10,776 nucleotides of DNA from positions 1 to 10,776 of the forward strand of contig SBBK01000119.1 of the NCBI GenBank assembly GCA_005240025.1, in the 5' to 3' direction. This DNA is from an archaeon. GTDB taxonomy: Archaea; Thermoproteota; Nitrososphaeria; Nitrososphaerales; Nitrosopumilaceae. Positions 6,207 through 10,776 of this stretch are shown here, piece after piece. The position numbers and the translations under genes are program-made. Every line of letters starts with the position of its first letter. The first letter of the stretch is position 1. The notes under the pieces are model-generated. The model was not told the DNA's origin and searched no databases. It worked only from the letters and a program-made list of their open reading frames with translations.

Positions 6207-6274
6207 CTCGCAATTTGTAAAACACGATAAGCCAGTGTGTATGTTTTGAACAACGCCAATTTCTTATCTTGATT

Positions 6275-6412
6275 GTGTGTCTGATAGACGTGGTCGTAAC
6301 AACATGGATGGTTCACCAGATGAGGCCAGTCAAGAACCCCGACATCGAGTGCGAATTTGACAAGATAAAATCCGAAAAGCTGGACATGACCGAGCTCGCC
6401 GTCAGCACATAA
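6275..6412 (+). CDS. Possible 45-aa small protein or gene remnant
   Basis: The frame from GTG 6275 to TAA 6410-6412 reads VCLIDVVVTTWMVHQMRP, then a charged tail ending KLDMTELAVST. Third codon positions favour C and G as in neighbouring genes (GAC, AAG, ATC, GTC), which suggests real or former coding. An alternative start is ATG 6308 (34 aa). No clear TATA box is 25 nt upstream of either, and no family is recognised. The stop directly abuts the stop of the convergent zinc-finger gene. Confidence 0.35.
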   Translation: MCLIDVVVTTWMVHQMRPVKNPDIECEFDKIKSEKLDMTELAVST

Positions 6413-6553
6413 TCAGGATTCCAGCTTGGAGTTGTGTCTTTTGCTGTCGAGATGCACCTGCCAGTCATCATACCCGACGACTTCAATCTGGCACACATCA
6501 CACCAGATAACTAGCTTGTCTGGGTCAATTGGCTGCTCGGTCGGGTTTGACAT
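6413..6553 (-). CDS. 46-aa C2H2 zinc-finger microprotein
   Basis: The frame starts at ATG 6551-6553 (MSNPTEQPIDPDKL) and then has one zinc finger: C18-x2-C21-x12-H34-x5-H40, in the context WCDVCQIEV and WQVHLDSKRHNSKL. The HLxSKRHxxxL ending is typical of U1/JAZ-like fingers that bind RNA or DNA. A TATA element (TTTAAT, 6577-6582) lies 27 nt upstream of the ATG, so the mRNA is leaderless. It is divergent from the 6636 gene; their promoters share an 82-nt gap. Both the intact finger and the well-placed promoter make it convincing despite its size. Confidence 0.78.
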   Translation of the reverse strand: MSNPTEQPIDPDKLVIWCDVCQIEVVGYDDWQVHLDSKRHNSKLES

Positions 6554-6576
6554 TTGTTGTGTTTTGTTTGATTCGG

Positions 6577-6582
6577 ATTAAA
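6577..6582 (-). promoter_or_regulatory. TATA box of the C2H2 zinc-finger gene
   Basis: Minus-strand ACTTTAATCC contains TTTAAT centred 27 nt upstream of ATG 6553, as expected for a leaderless archaeal gene. Confidence 0.55.
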
Positions 6583-6604
6583 GTTTTTTCCAGGTTGTCA
6601 GATC

Positions 6605-6614
6605 AGATAATAAG
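6605..6614 (+). promoter_or_regulatory. TATA box of the 6636 gene
   Basis: AGATAATAAG is centred about 27 nt upstream of ATG 6636; leaderless transcript predicted. Confidence 0.45.
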
Positions 6615-6635
6615 CAACTGCTGGCGCCAATTTGC

Positions 6636-7052
6636 ATGCCACACGGGATTTGGCTTGGCGGAATCTACCTAAAAGAAGAGGGCGGCTACGAGCTGGTCCT
6701 GCGGGCATTGTACCACTACAAAAAAAGACTCAGAAATATCCGACGCTCACCTGAGATAAAGGACGCGCCAATGTTTGCCCAGCTGGTTGAAGGCGAGGCA
6801 ATGAAGACATATCCCATGATTGATAAGGTGATAAGCAAGATTGGCGAGGGCCTGCAGGACCCACAGATTCTGCAAAGCCTGCAATCAGACGTTCCGCTGA
6901 TTGAAAAGTCGCTAAACTGCTATGAGGCCGACATTAAAAAACTAGGGTCTAATTCGTTTTATGCCGAGTTGATATCAGACAAAGATCTTGCTTCCTCTGA
7001 TCTCCAGAGTATCAGATCTGCTTTAAAACGAATAGCGGACGTGGCCTGCTGA
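6636..7052 (+). CDS. Helical hypothetical protein (138 aa)
   Basis: Soluble 138-aa protein with no signal peptide or membrane segment and no catalytic motif I recognise. Predicted almost entirely helical: YELVLRALYHYKKRLRNI near the N-terminus, then a region around LVEGEAMKTYPMIDKVISKI, and a final helix SDLQSIRSALKRIADVAC. Length and composition fit small thaumarchaeal proteins of unknown role. The start ATG 6636 is supported by the TATA box 27 nt upstream. It is divergent from the zinc-finger gene and could be regulated by it, which is only a suggestion from position. Confidence 0.72.
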   Translation: MPHGIWLGGIYLKEEGGYELVLRALYHYKKRLRNIRRSPEIKDAPMFAQLVEGEAMKTYPMIDKVISKIGEGLQDPQILQSLQSDVPLIEKSLNCYEADIKKLGSNSFYAELISDKDLASSDLQSIRSALKRIADVAC

Positions 7053-7431
7053 CATGAAATTAAATGGACGAGAAGACACGTGGAAAACTACAACGAAATA
7101 GTTTTTCAACAACATGATTGTTTTCCTATCCTGTCAATCTACGACGCAGAATGACAGTTTCTCGTCGCACCATATAACGTCAAAATAATATTTAAGATTG
7201 ATCCCGATTTCTAGGGGAGGTTTTTGTCTATACTGAGGACAGCCATAGGAGGTTGGTGAAGGGACTGGCCAAAGTGCCGGTAAGCGCCAACATGGAAAAA
7301 TCAAATGAAACTTCCAGTGACAATGTGAAAAAATCGATCGTCAACACCAGCAGAAGCAACATAAAAAATCAGTGTGGATTGATTGTGAATAGGATCAGCA
7401 TATTCTAAACATTTTTCTGTTTTTACGTGAA

Positions 7432-7445
7432 AAAATGCGCATTTT
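7432..7445. promoter_or_regulatory. 14-bp perfect palindrome AAAATGCGCATTTT
   Basis: A perfect palindrome 54 nt upstream of the roadblock-like gene and 10 nt before a second dyad. Its position just upstream of BRE/TATA suggests an activator or repressor site. Confidence 0.45.
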
Positions 7446-7454
7446 GAAAGACTG

Positions 7455-7474
7455 AAGTGAATCTCACTTAAATT
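7455..7474 (+). promoter_or_regulatory. Promoter with operator-like dyad overlapping the TATA box
   Basis: AAGTGA-ATC-TCACTT (7455-7469) is a perfect 6-bp inverted repeat, and its right arm runs into the TATA element CTTAAATT (7467-7474). The TATA is centred 28 nt before ATG 7499. A protein bound to the dyad would block TBP/TFB. Confidence 0.5.
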
Positions 7475-7498
7475 CGCGCCTGCGGTAATAGAATCAGA

Positions 7499-7879
7499 AT
7501 GTCGCAGGTGGAAAAAACCAGCGAGTATTGGCTTTTGGCTCAGAAATGCAATCTGGTGCTCCGGGAAGACAAGATAAGATTTGCAGCAATAATAAACAAG
7601 CTGGGCAAGATGGTTGCCGGCGGCTTTAAAGAGGGCGTAACGCCCCAAGTCGGCGATGCCGAACTGCAAAAGATGTACCTTGAGCTTGCGCTAAGAGTTT
7701 CGATGAGGCAAGAATTTGATTACTGCCTTGGGCCAGTAAAATATTCCACATCACGCAGGGAAAAAGCCACACTGCTGAGCTTTCCCATCGGCTCCAACAT
7801 ATTGCTGGTTTCGGCAGAACCAACAGTGCAGACTGACCCGATTGCTAGCAGGGTTATGAAAATAATGGGAATAGTCTAG
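7499..7879 (+). CDS. Roadblock/LC7-like protein
   Basis: 126-aa soluble protein. The order of helices and strands resembles the roadblock/LC7 (longin-like) fold: helix DKIRFAAIINKLGKMVAGG, helix AELQKMYLELALRVSMRQEF, then strands in YCLGPVKYSTSRREKATLLSF and IGSNILLVSAEP, and a final helix ASRVMKIM. I believe it belongs to the thaumarchaeal proteins grouped as DUF6659, but cannot verify this. Roadblock domains usually dimerise and act with small GTPases; no such partner is in the window. The ATG is leaderless with TATA 28 nt upstream and two palindromes before it. Its TAG directly abuts the stop of the convergent HEPN gene, marking the edge of the A+T-rich island. Confidence 0.75.
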   Translation: MSQVEKTSEYWLLAQKCNLVLREDKIRFAAIINKLGKMVAGGFKEGVTPQVGDAELQKMYLELALRVSMRQEFDYCLGPVKYSTSRREKATLLSFPIGSNILLVSAEPTVQTDPIASRVMKIMGIV

Positions 7880-8122
7880 CTACATCTTTAGAATTTCTTT
7901 TGTTTTGTTAACAAATACTTCTGCATTTATTACAAGGTTTTTTGCTTGGGTAGGAGATACCAGCTCTGCATTGTCGTATGTGAATTCGTGCCAGAGTTTT
8001 CTGGCCCTGTCAAATGAGTCCAATACATCTTTTGAAAATTTTGTGGAAAATACGTCTTGTACGAACATCACTACCGCAACGTGATGATCTCTTCCTTTTG
8101 GCCTGTAATCCTTAGAAAACAT
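7880..8122 (-). CDS. HEPN domain protein, C-terminal half
   Basis: 80-aa frame starting MFSKDYRPKGRDHH. It continues the HEPN domain of the preceding frame: the family normally reads HAxRALLF-xKGYRPK without a break, and here the halves end at HAGRA and resume at MFSKDYRPK. The Rx4-6H RNase-like motif can be placed at RARKLWH (R-x5-H), followed by TYDNAELVS and a last helix with NAEVFVNKTKEIL. The ATG overlaps the previous TAA by one base (TAATG), so it may be made by termination-reinitiation, by -1 frameshifting, or not at all. HEPN proteins paired with MNT nucleotidyltransferases are usually the toxin RNase. The exact RX4HXY motif of HepT, AMPylated by MntA, is not present. Confidence 0.75.
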   Translation of the reverse strand: MFSKDYRPKGRDHHVAVVMFVQDVFSTKFSKDVLDSFDRARKLWHEFTYDNAELVSPTQAKNLVINAEVFVNKTKEILKM

Positions 8123-8322
8123 TATGCTCTACCAGCGTGTAACATTACATTATATGCAGTGACATAGGCCAATCCCCATTCATTTATCCCCAGTACATTT
8201 TTTGCCGATGTCATTTTTTTATTTGCATTATCAAGTTCGTTTTCAATCTGCTCCTTATCAGATTCAAACTTTTCAACTAGATCTTGTTTCAATAGATCGC
8301 TTAAATTCATCCTCTTCACCAA
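8122..8322 (-). CDS. HEPN domain protein, N-terminal half
   Basis: 66-aa frame carrying the first helices of a HEPN domain: a charged helix SDKEQIENELDNANKKM, then INEWGLAYVTAYNVMLHAGRA, equivalent to the AYYAMFHAARAL helix of the family. It stops at TAA (8122-8124) exactly where the next frame begins. Inserting one base (GCA TTA ATG in place of GCATAATG) would restore RALMF and give one protein of about 147 aa. ATG 8322 overlaps the end of the MNT fusion gene by 50 nt; ATG 8310 (MNLSDLL) is an equally good start with a 38-nt overlap. Translation is thus coupled to the putative antitoxin gene. Confidence 0.72.
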   Translation of the reverse strand: MVKRMNLSDLLKQDLVEKFESDKEQIENELDNANKKMTSAKNVLGINEWGLAYVTAYNVMLHAGRA

Positions 8323-9277
8323 CTATCATCATTATTGGAGTCTTTGAGATCTCTCTTATCAGAGGTATTTTCTTACCCACTCTTTCCAAAAATTCCTCCT
8401 CTTTCCACAACAAGTAATTTATCTCGCGGCCTATTGTCCTTTCTGTTTTAGATATAGATCTGAGAAGAGTATTCTCGTTTACATCACCTATTATCAGCAA
8501 ATCAATATCGCTTGATTGTGATTCAGTTCCCTTTGCAAAAGATCCATAAATTAGTGCATACTTGATCTTTTCTTTTGGCAAATCTCGAGAAATTATTTCA
8601 TCAAGCATTTCGAATTTTAGAAATATCCGTTTTAATTCGCTATAGATAACACTTTGATTATTTATCTTATAAAACACCAAGTTCCCCTGAGTTCTTCTTA
8701 GAACCAATCCAATATTCTGAATTACAGGCATTTCTTTCGTTATGGTAGAAGGAGCCAATCCGGTTTTTCTTGCCATGTCGTTTGCATGGAATTCATTTGA
8801 AGAATTTAAGAATAGTAATTTTAGAATCAAAACCTGTGCTCTAGATCTGAAGAGATTTTCAAGTGAGCTCTTAATCGATACAGATTGCTGTGACTTTTTC
8901 CTCTCTTTAAAAACAATATTCTTGACAGAGGGAAGTACATTGCCCCCCATTGGTTTGGTAACCTCCTCCACCCCATCATTAACTAACAAGAGCCCTATTC
9001 CCAGACTTTGGCAAGAGTTCAGAATCATTCTAGTAGATCTGTCTTTTGGAATTGCAAGATATGAGAAGTTTACAGCATTCTTCTGGTGTAGTGCCTGTTC
9101 TATTCCTAGCTGCATAACTCCAGAGCCTCCCTTGATCTCTATAGCTGTTATTTTGTTGTCTTTGGTAGCTACGATATCTATAATTCTCCCTCGCAGCTTT
9201 ACTTCATGAGAGATCTTCCATCCTTTCTTTTCCAGATGCTTTTCTACCTTTTGTGATATGACATGCTCTGTGTTCAT
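8273..9277 (-). CDS. PD-(D/E)XK nuclease - winged helix - MNT nucleotidyltransferase fusion
   Basis: 334-aa protein with three parts. Residues 1-110 look like a restriction-endonuclease fold: E25, D34 in GRIIDIVATKD, the E47-x-K49 of TAIEIKGG, a Q in GIEQALHQ (RecB-type glutamine), then strands FSYLAIPKD and IGLLLV. Residues about 143-208 form a winged helix, with recognition helix APSTITKEMPVI and wing LVFYKIN. Residues about 235-325 are a minimal nucleotidyltransferase with GSFAKGTESQSSDIDLL, exactly GSX10DXD (D257, D259). The usual third acidic residue is unclear (E285 in REINYLLW). MNT/HTH proteins partner HEPN toxins, where MNT modifies and silences the RNase; the downstream HEPN fits. 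The winged helix probably binds its own promoter, which has a large dyad. The nuclease-like domain is the unusual addition. Confidence 0.88.
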   Translation of the reverse strand: MNTEHVISQKVEKHLEKKGWKISHEVKLRGRIIDIVATKDNKITAIEIKGGSGVMQLGIEQALHQKNAVNFSYLAIPKDRSTRMILNSCQSLGIGLLLVNDGVEEVTKPMGGNVLPSVKNIVFKERKKSQQSVSIKSSLENLFRSRAQVLILKLLFLNSSNEFHANDMARKTGLAPSTITKEMPVIQNIGLVLRRTQGNLVFYKINNQSVIYSELKRIFLKFEMLDEIISRDLPKEKIKYALIYGSFAKGTESQSSDIDLLIIGDVNENTLLRSISKTERTIGREINYLLWKEEEFLERVGKKIPLIREISKTPIMMIVGEEDEFKRSIETRSS

Positions 9278-9281
9278 AAAG

Positions 9282-9327
9282 TACCATTTCTATTTGACGA
9301 ATGATTGTTCGCTAGATAGAAATAGTA
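9282..9327. promoter_or_regulatory. 38-bp dyad operator before the nuclease-wHTH-MNT gene
   Basis: Arms 9286-9301 and 9308-9323 are inverted repeats matching at 13 of 16 positions (outer ATTTCTAT/ATAGAAAT and inner CGAA/TTCG perfect) around a 6-bp centre. It covers the predicted transcription start and leader of the gene starting at 9277. TACCATTTCTAT on the plus strand (9282-9293) and TACTATTTCTAT on the minus strand (9327-9316) form its outer parts. Confidence 0.6.
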
Positions 9328-9333
9328 TTTCTG

Positions 9334-9345
9334 CTATAAATAGTA
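9334..9345 (-). promoter_or_regulatory. TATA box / third operator copy
   Basis: Minus-strand TACTATTTATAG contains TATTTATA, well placed for transcription starting near 9312. It also matches the operator motif TACYATTTMTAT at 11 of 12 positions, so a factor recognising that motif would compete with TBP. Confidence 0.5.
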
Positions 9346-9361
9346 CCGGATCAGCACTGAG

Positions 9362-9469
9362 CTAGTAACTAGTTTTGGCATGGGCATAATCTTTGAGCTT
9401 AATTGTTTGTCCATTTGTCTGTGAATTTGCCAGCTTGTAAACAGAATAATCAACAAGCCAGCGAAAGAG
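9362..9469 (-). pseudogene. cas1: Out-of-frame C-terminal remnant of cas1
   Basis: In the frame shifted relative to the cas1 reading frame, the DNA encodes LFRWLVDYSVYKLANSQ and then TIKLKDYAHAKTSY before TAG. FRWLVDYSV is what follows the DLxE motif in Cas1, so this is the continuation of cas1 after a frameshift near 9470. It ends at 9362, in an 11-bp palindrome CTAGTAACTAG. The helices that usually follow (the FLELL-type segment and the casposase C-terminal region) are absent, so the gene is also truncated. Confidence 0.75.
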
Positions 9470-10244
9470 TCAAGTCATACACCAGAGATTGAAATGAGGC
9501 GTCTTGTTTATGGTAGAAGCCATAGTAAGGATCGAGACCCAAGCCATTCACAAACTTGGCAATCTCTCCAGCCAAAACCGTATATCCATAATTCAAAAGT
9601 ACATTGATAACATCAGAGGCACAGCGTTTGGAATTGACAAGACCTCCACCATGCCTAGACTGAAATCCATATTTGGCAGGAATAAGCTTTGCATAATTCA
9701 GAAAATAGTATCTACCACAGCCGCTTTCAATTGCTCTTAGCCCCTTTGAATCCGTTTTAGAGTCGATTTGGGAATGGTGTGATTCAAGTTTAGAAATTTC
9801 ATCTTGTATCTCTGGCTTTTCTAACGATTTGAGAAAGTTGATTTGGGATTGGATCTTCTCCTTTAGAATCCATTTCTGCAAGTGCAAGACCTTTACAGGA
9901 TCTCGAAAGGCATCGTATTGTCCCATTCGGTATTTAATGGCAGTATTGGAAACCATTCCGCCATTCATAAAAGAGACAGGATTGCCATAGATGTCAGTCA
10001 GAATCACGCTGATGTTGTTTTGGTTTAGAATTGAGATTGCCTCAGTTGAAACGTAGCCTTTTCCAGAAATCACAATTTTCTCGTATGGGATTTTTGAAAC
10101 AAACCATTCTTCTTTTTCTGAGATCCCAGTAATGTCATTTTGACCATTTTTTAGAATAATCTTGTTATCTTTTACATTAATTGAAATACCGTAGCCTCGA
10201 AGGAGTTTTACATTGTAATGATTTCGTTGCCACCTCTCAGTCAT
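9450..10244 (-). CDS. cas1: Cas1-family integrase (casposase-like), frameshifted and truncated
   Basis: 264-aa frame with clear Cas1 architecture: an N-terminal strand domain (about 1-100: LLRGYGISI, IVISGKGYVSTEAI, ISVILTDIYGNPVSF), then the helical integrase domain. Metal ligand E173 is in RAIESGCGRYYF and H245 in GLDPYYGFYHKQ, and SLVYDL has D257. The next ligand, expected at position 260 in a DLxE/D context, is lost: the frame reads DLTLSLAC and stops. About five bases (TAGAA, if the ancestor read DLIELFRW) seem missing near 9470, and the rest follows out of frame. Cas1 integrates DNA at CRISPR arrays or, as casposase, mobilises casposons. The HNH neighbours and lack of Cas2 or repeats favour a casposon. 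The start overlaps the HNH stop (ATGA). Likely inactive. Confidence 0.93.
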   Translation of the reverse strand: MTERWQRNHYNVKLLRGYGISINVKDNKIILKNGQNDITGISEKEEWFVSKIPYEKIVISGKGYVSTEAISILNQNNISVILTDIYGNPVSFMNGGMVSNTAIKYRMGQYDAFRDPVKVLHLQKWILKEKIQSQINFLKSLEKPEIQDEISKLESHHSQIDSKTDSKGLRAIESGCGRYYFLNYAKLIPAKYGFQSRHGGGLVNSKRCASDVINVLLNYGYTVLAGEIAKFVNGLGLDPYYGFYHKQDASFQSLVYDLTLSLAC

Positions 10245-10597
10245 TTTACGGAATAGCCTTTCTGGAAATTACACTGATAGCATAACGGTTGAATATTGTC
10301 AATATCATTGGTTCCTCCTTTCAGTAATGGAATGATGTGATCTTCAGTAATCTTGTACCTAGCATTTCCCTTGGAATTAGGAATATCCTCCCATTTGCGA
10401 TTACAACTAGGACACCTTTCATACTGCCTAAGTTTTTCAAGAAATTCCTTTTCAGTGTGTGAACCTTTTGCGTTCTTTTTCCTTTCAGAGTATTTCCTTG
10501 CTCTTTCACGCCTGCAGATTTTACAGTATTTATGAACGGTTCCATCAGTAGATGTCCATGTGCTCCAATTATCGTGACCTTTACCGCAGAGAGTCAT
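10241..10597 (-). CDS. HNH endonuclease with zinc ribbons
   Basis: 118-aa HNH nuclease. The core is ITEDHIIPLLKGGTNDIDNIQPLCYQCNFQKG: D86-H87 gives the first His, N101 the middle Asn and N110 the last position of the H-N-H/N motif. Two CxxC pairs (C62-C65 in CPSC and C106-C109 in CYQC) hold a structural zinc. A second N-terminal ribbon is suggested by C4, H8 and C25-C28 (CKIC), followed by an Arg/Lys-rich helix RRERARKYSERKKNAK likely to contact DNA. Such HNH genes commonly sit directly upstream of cas1 in casposons. It is joined by ATGA overlaps to both neighbours, so the three genes form one transcription-translation unit. Confidence 0.9.
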   Translation of the reverse strand: MTLCGKGHDNWSTWTSTDGTVHKYCKICRRERARKYSERKKNAKGSHTEKEFLEKLRQYERCPSCNRKWEDIPNSKGNARYKITEDHIIPLLKGGTNDIDNIQPLCYQCNFQKGYSVK

Positions 10598-10776
10598 CTG
10601 AGTTCGCTTTTCTTTTTGTCTCTACCTTCTACTATTTTGTGACAGTTTTCACAGTAAATCACGATGTTAGTCCAGTCATCGTTTGCCCTGTCGCCGTCTT
10701 TGTGATGCAAATCTAATTTCGTTTGGTGTGCATTTTTACCACACTTGCTACAAATGGCTTTGTTTAAAGCTAGAAA
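10594..10776 (-). CDS. Partial second HNH endonuclease (C-terminal 60 residues)
   Basis: A frame open from the right window edge to TGA 10594-10596, so its start lies outside. It reads CSKCGKNAHQTKLDLHHKDG, then DRANDDWTNIVIYCENCH. That is a compact HNH fold: a CxxC pair, L-H-H-K-D-G-D with the catalytic histidines, the W-T-N-I Asn, and CENCH closing the zinc site, with a Lys/Arg/Glu-rich tail. Its stop overlaps the next HNH start as ATGA. Two different HNH proteins in a row before cas1 is notable. The rest of the element, such as a PolB polymerase if this is a casposon, would lie to the right. Confidence 0.85.
   Translation of the reverse strand, partial: FLALNKAICSKCGKNAHQTKLDLHHKDGDRANDDWTNIVIYCENCHKIVEGRDKKKSELR

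Larger units (their letters stand above)
7053..7498. other. 446-nt intergenic stretch with one promoter-like site and short frames
   Basis: No convincing gene. An inverted repeat CTGTCA...TGACAG lies near 7134-7160. A TATA-like TAATATTTAA at 7186-7195 could start a plus-strand transcript near 7216. After it come GGGGAGG and a TTG frame of 11 codons (7224-7259), overlapping a second frame with GTG 7256 or ATG 7292 that ends at 7408 (50 or 38 aa, starting VKGLAKVPVSANMEKSNETS). The two frames would join if one base were removed, so a decayed small gene or a small RNA are both possible. The rightmost part holds the promoter of the 7499 gene. Confidence 0.35.

Noticed and set aside
6313..6501. 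62-aa minus frame over the C2H2 gene
   Set aside because: The overlapping frame with a complete zinc finger and a well-placed TATA box explains this DNA better.
7301..7669. 122-aa minus frame opposite the roadblock-like gene
   Set aside because: Half of it is antisense to a well-supported gene and crosses that gene's promoter; no motif.
8742..9209. 155-aa plus frame opposite the nuclease-wHTH-MNT gene
   Set aside because: Antisense to a protein with three recognisable domains; no domain or promoter of its own.
9360..10776. CRISPR-Cas adaptation locus
   Set aside because: No repeat-spacer array, Cas2, Cas4 or effector gene is present in the window, and the neighbours are HNH nucleases; the Cas1 frame is also broken.

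Overview
The window looks like a chromosome segment of an ammonia-oxidising-type archaeon (Nitrososphaerota/Thaumarchaeota). The basis is indirect. Many genes have an archaeal TATA box 24-30 nt upstream of the start codon and almost no leader, non-ATG starts (GTG, TTG) are frequent, and ATGA/TAATG overlaps are common. Several products resemble thaumarchaeal families of unknown function. The left two thirds has intermediate G+C. From about 7880 to the right end the sequence is visibly more A+T rich and carries mobile/defence-type genes, so I read it as an acquired island.

Layout. Positions 1-5494 are all on the minus strand. From the window edge inward they hold: a partial protein with two copies of a LYxSDQKYL motif (1-630); a 2H phosphoesterase (701-1180) coupled by ATGA to a cupin (1177-1542); a secreted Ig-like protein (1569-1952) coupled to a 37-aa zinc-ribbon protein (1949-2062); MsrA (2138-2593); a membrane-anchored extracellular protein (2637-3416); a 45-aa protein (3453-3590) coupled to a secreted matrixin-like protein that lacks the catalytic Glu (3587-4462); and a two-gene set that looks bacterial in origin (4561-4917 and 4964-5494).

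Positions 5671-7879 are mostly plus-strand: a HEAT-repeat protein (5671-6165), a helical protein (6636-7052) and a roadblock/LC7-like protein (7499-7879). A 46-aa C2H2 zinc finger on the minus strand (6413-6553) abuts a possible 45-aa plus-strand frame, and a hairpin pair near 6181 recalls an IS200/IS605 end.

Positions 7880-10776 (minus strand) contain two modules. The first is a fusion of PD-(D/E)XK nuclease, winged helix and minimal nucleotidyltransferase (MNT), followed by a HEPN protein whose frame is split by a one-base shift at a TAATG. Its promoter carries three copies of a TACYATTTMTAT motif and a 38-bp dyad. The second is a tight operon of HNH nuclease (partial), HNH nuclease and Cas1, joined by ATGA overlaps. 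No CRISPR array or Cas2 is visible, so a casposon-type element is the best reading. The Cas1 gene appears to have lost about 5 nt at its third catalytic residue, and its C-terminal domain is missing, so it is probably dead.

The most novel-looking element is the nuclease-wHTH-MNT + HEPN module beside the decayed casposase, a probable toxin-antitoxin or defence unit with its own autoregulatory promoter.
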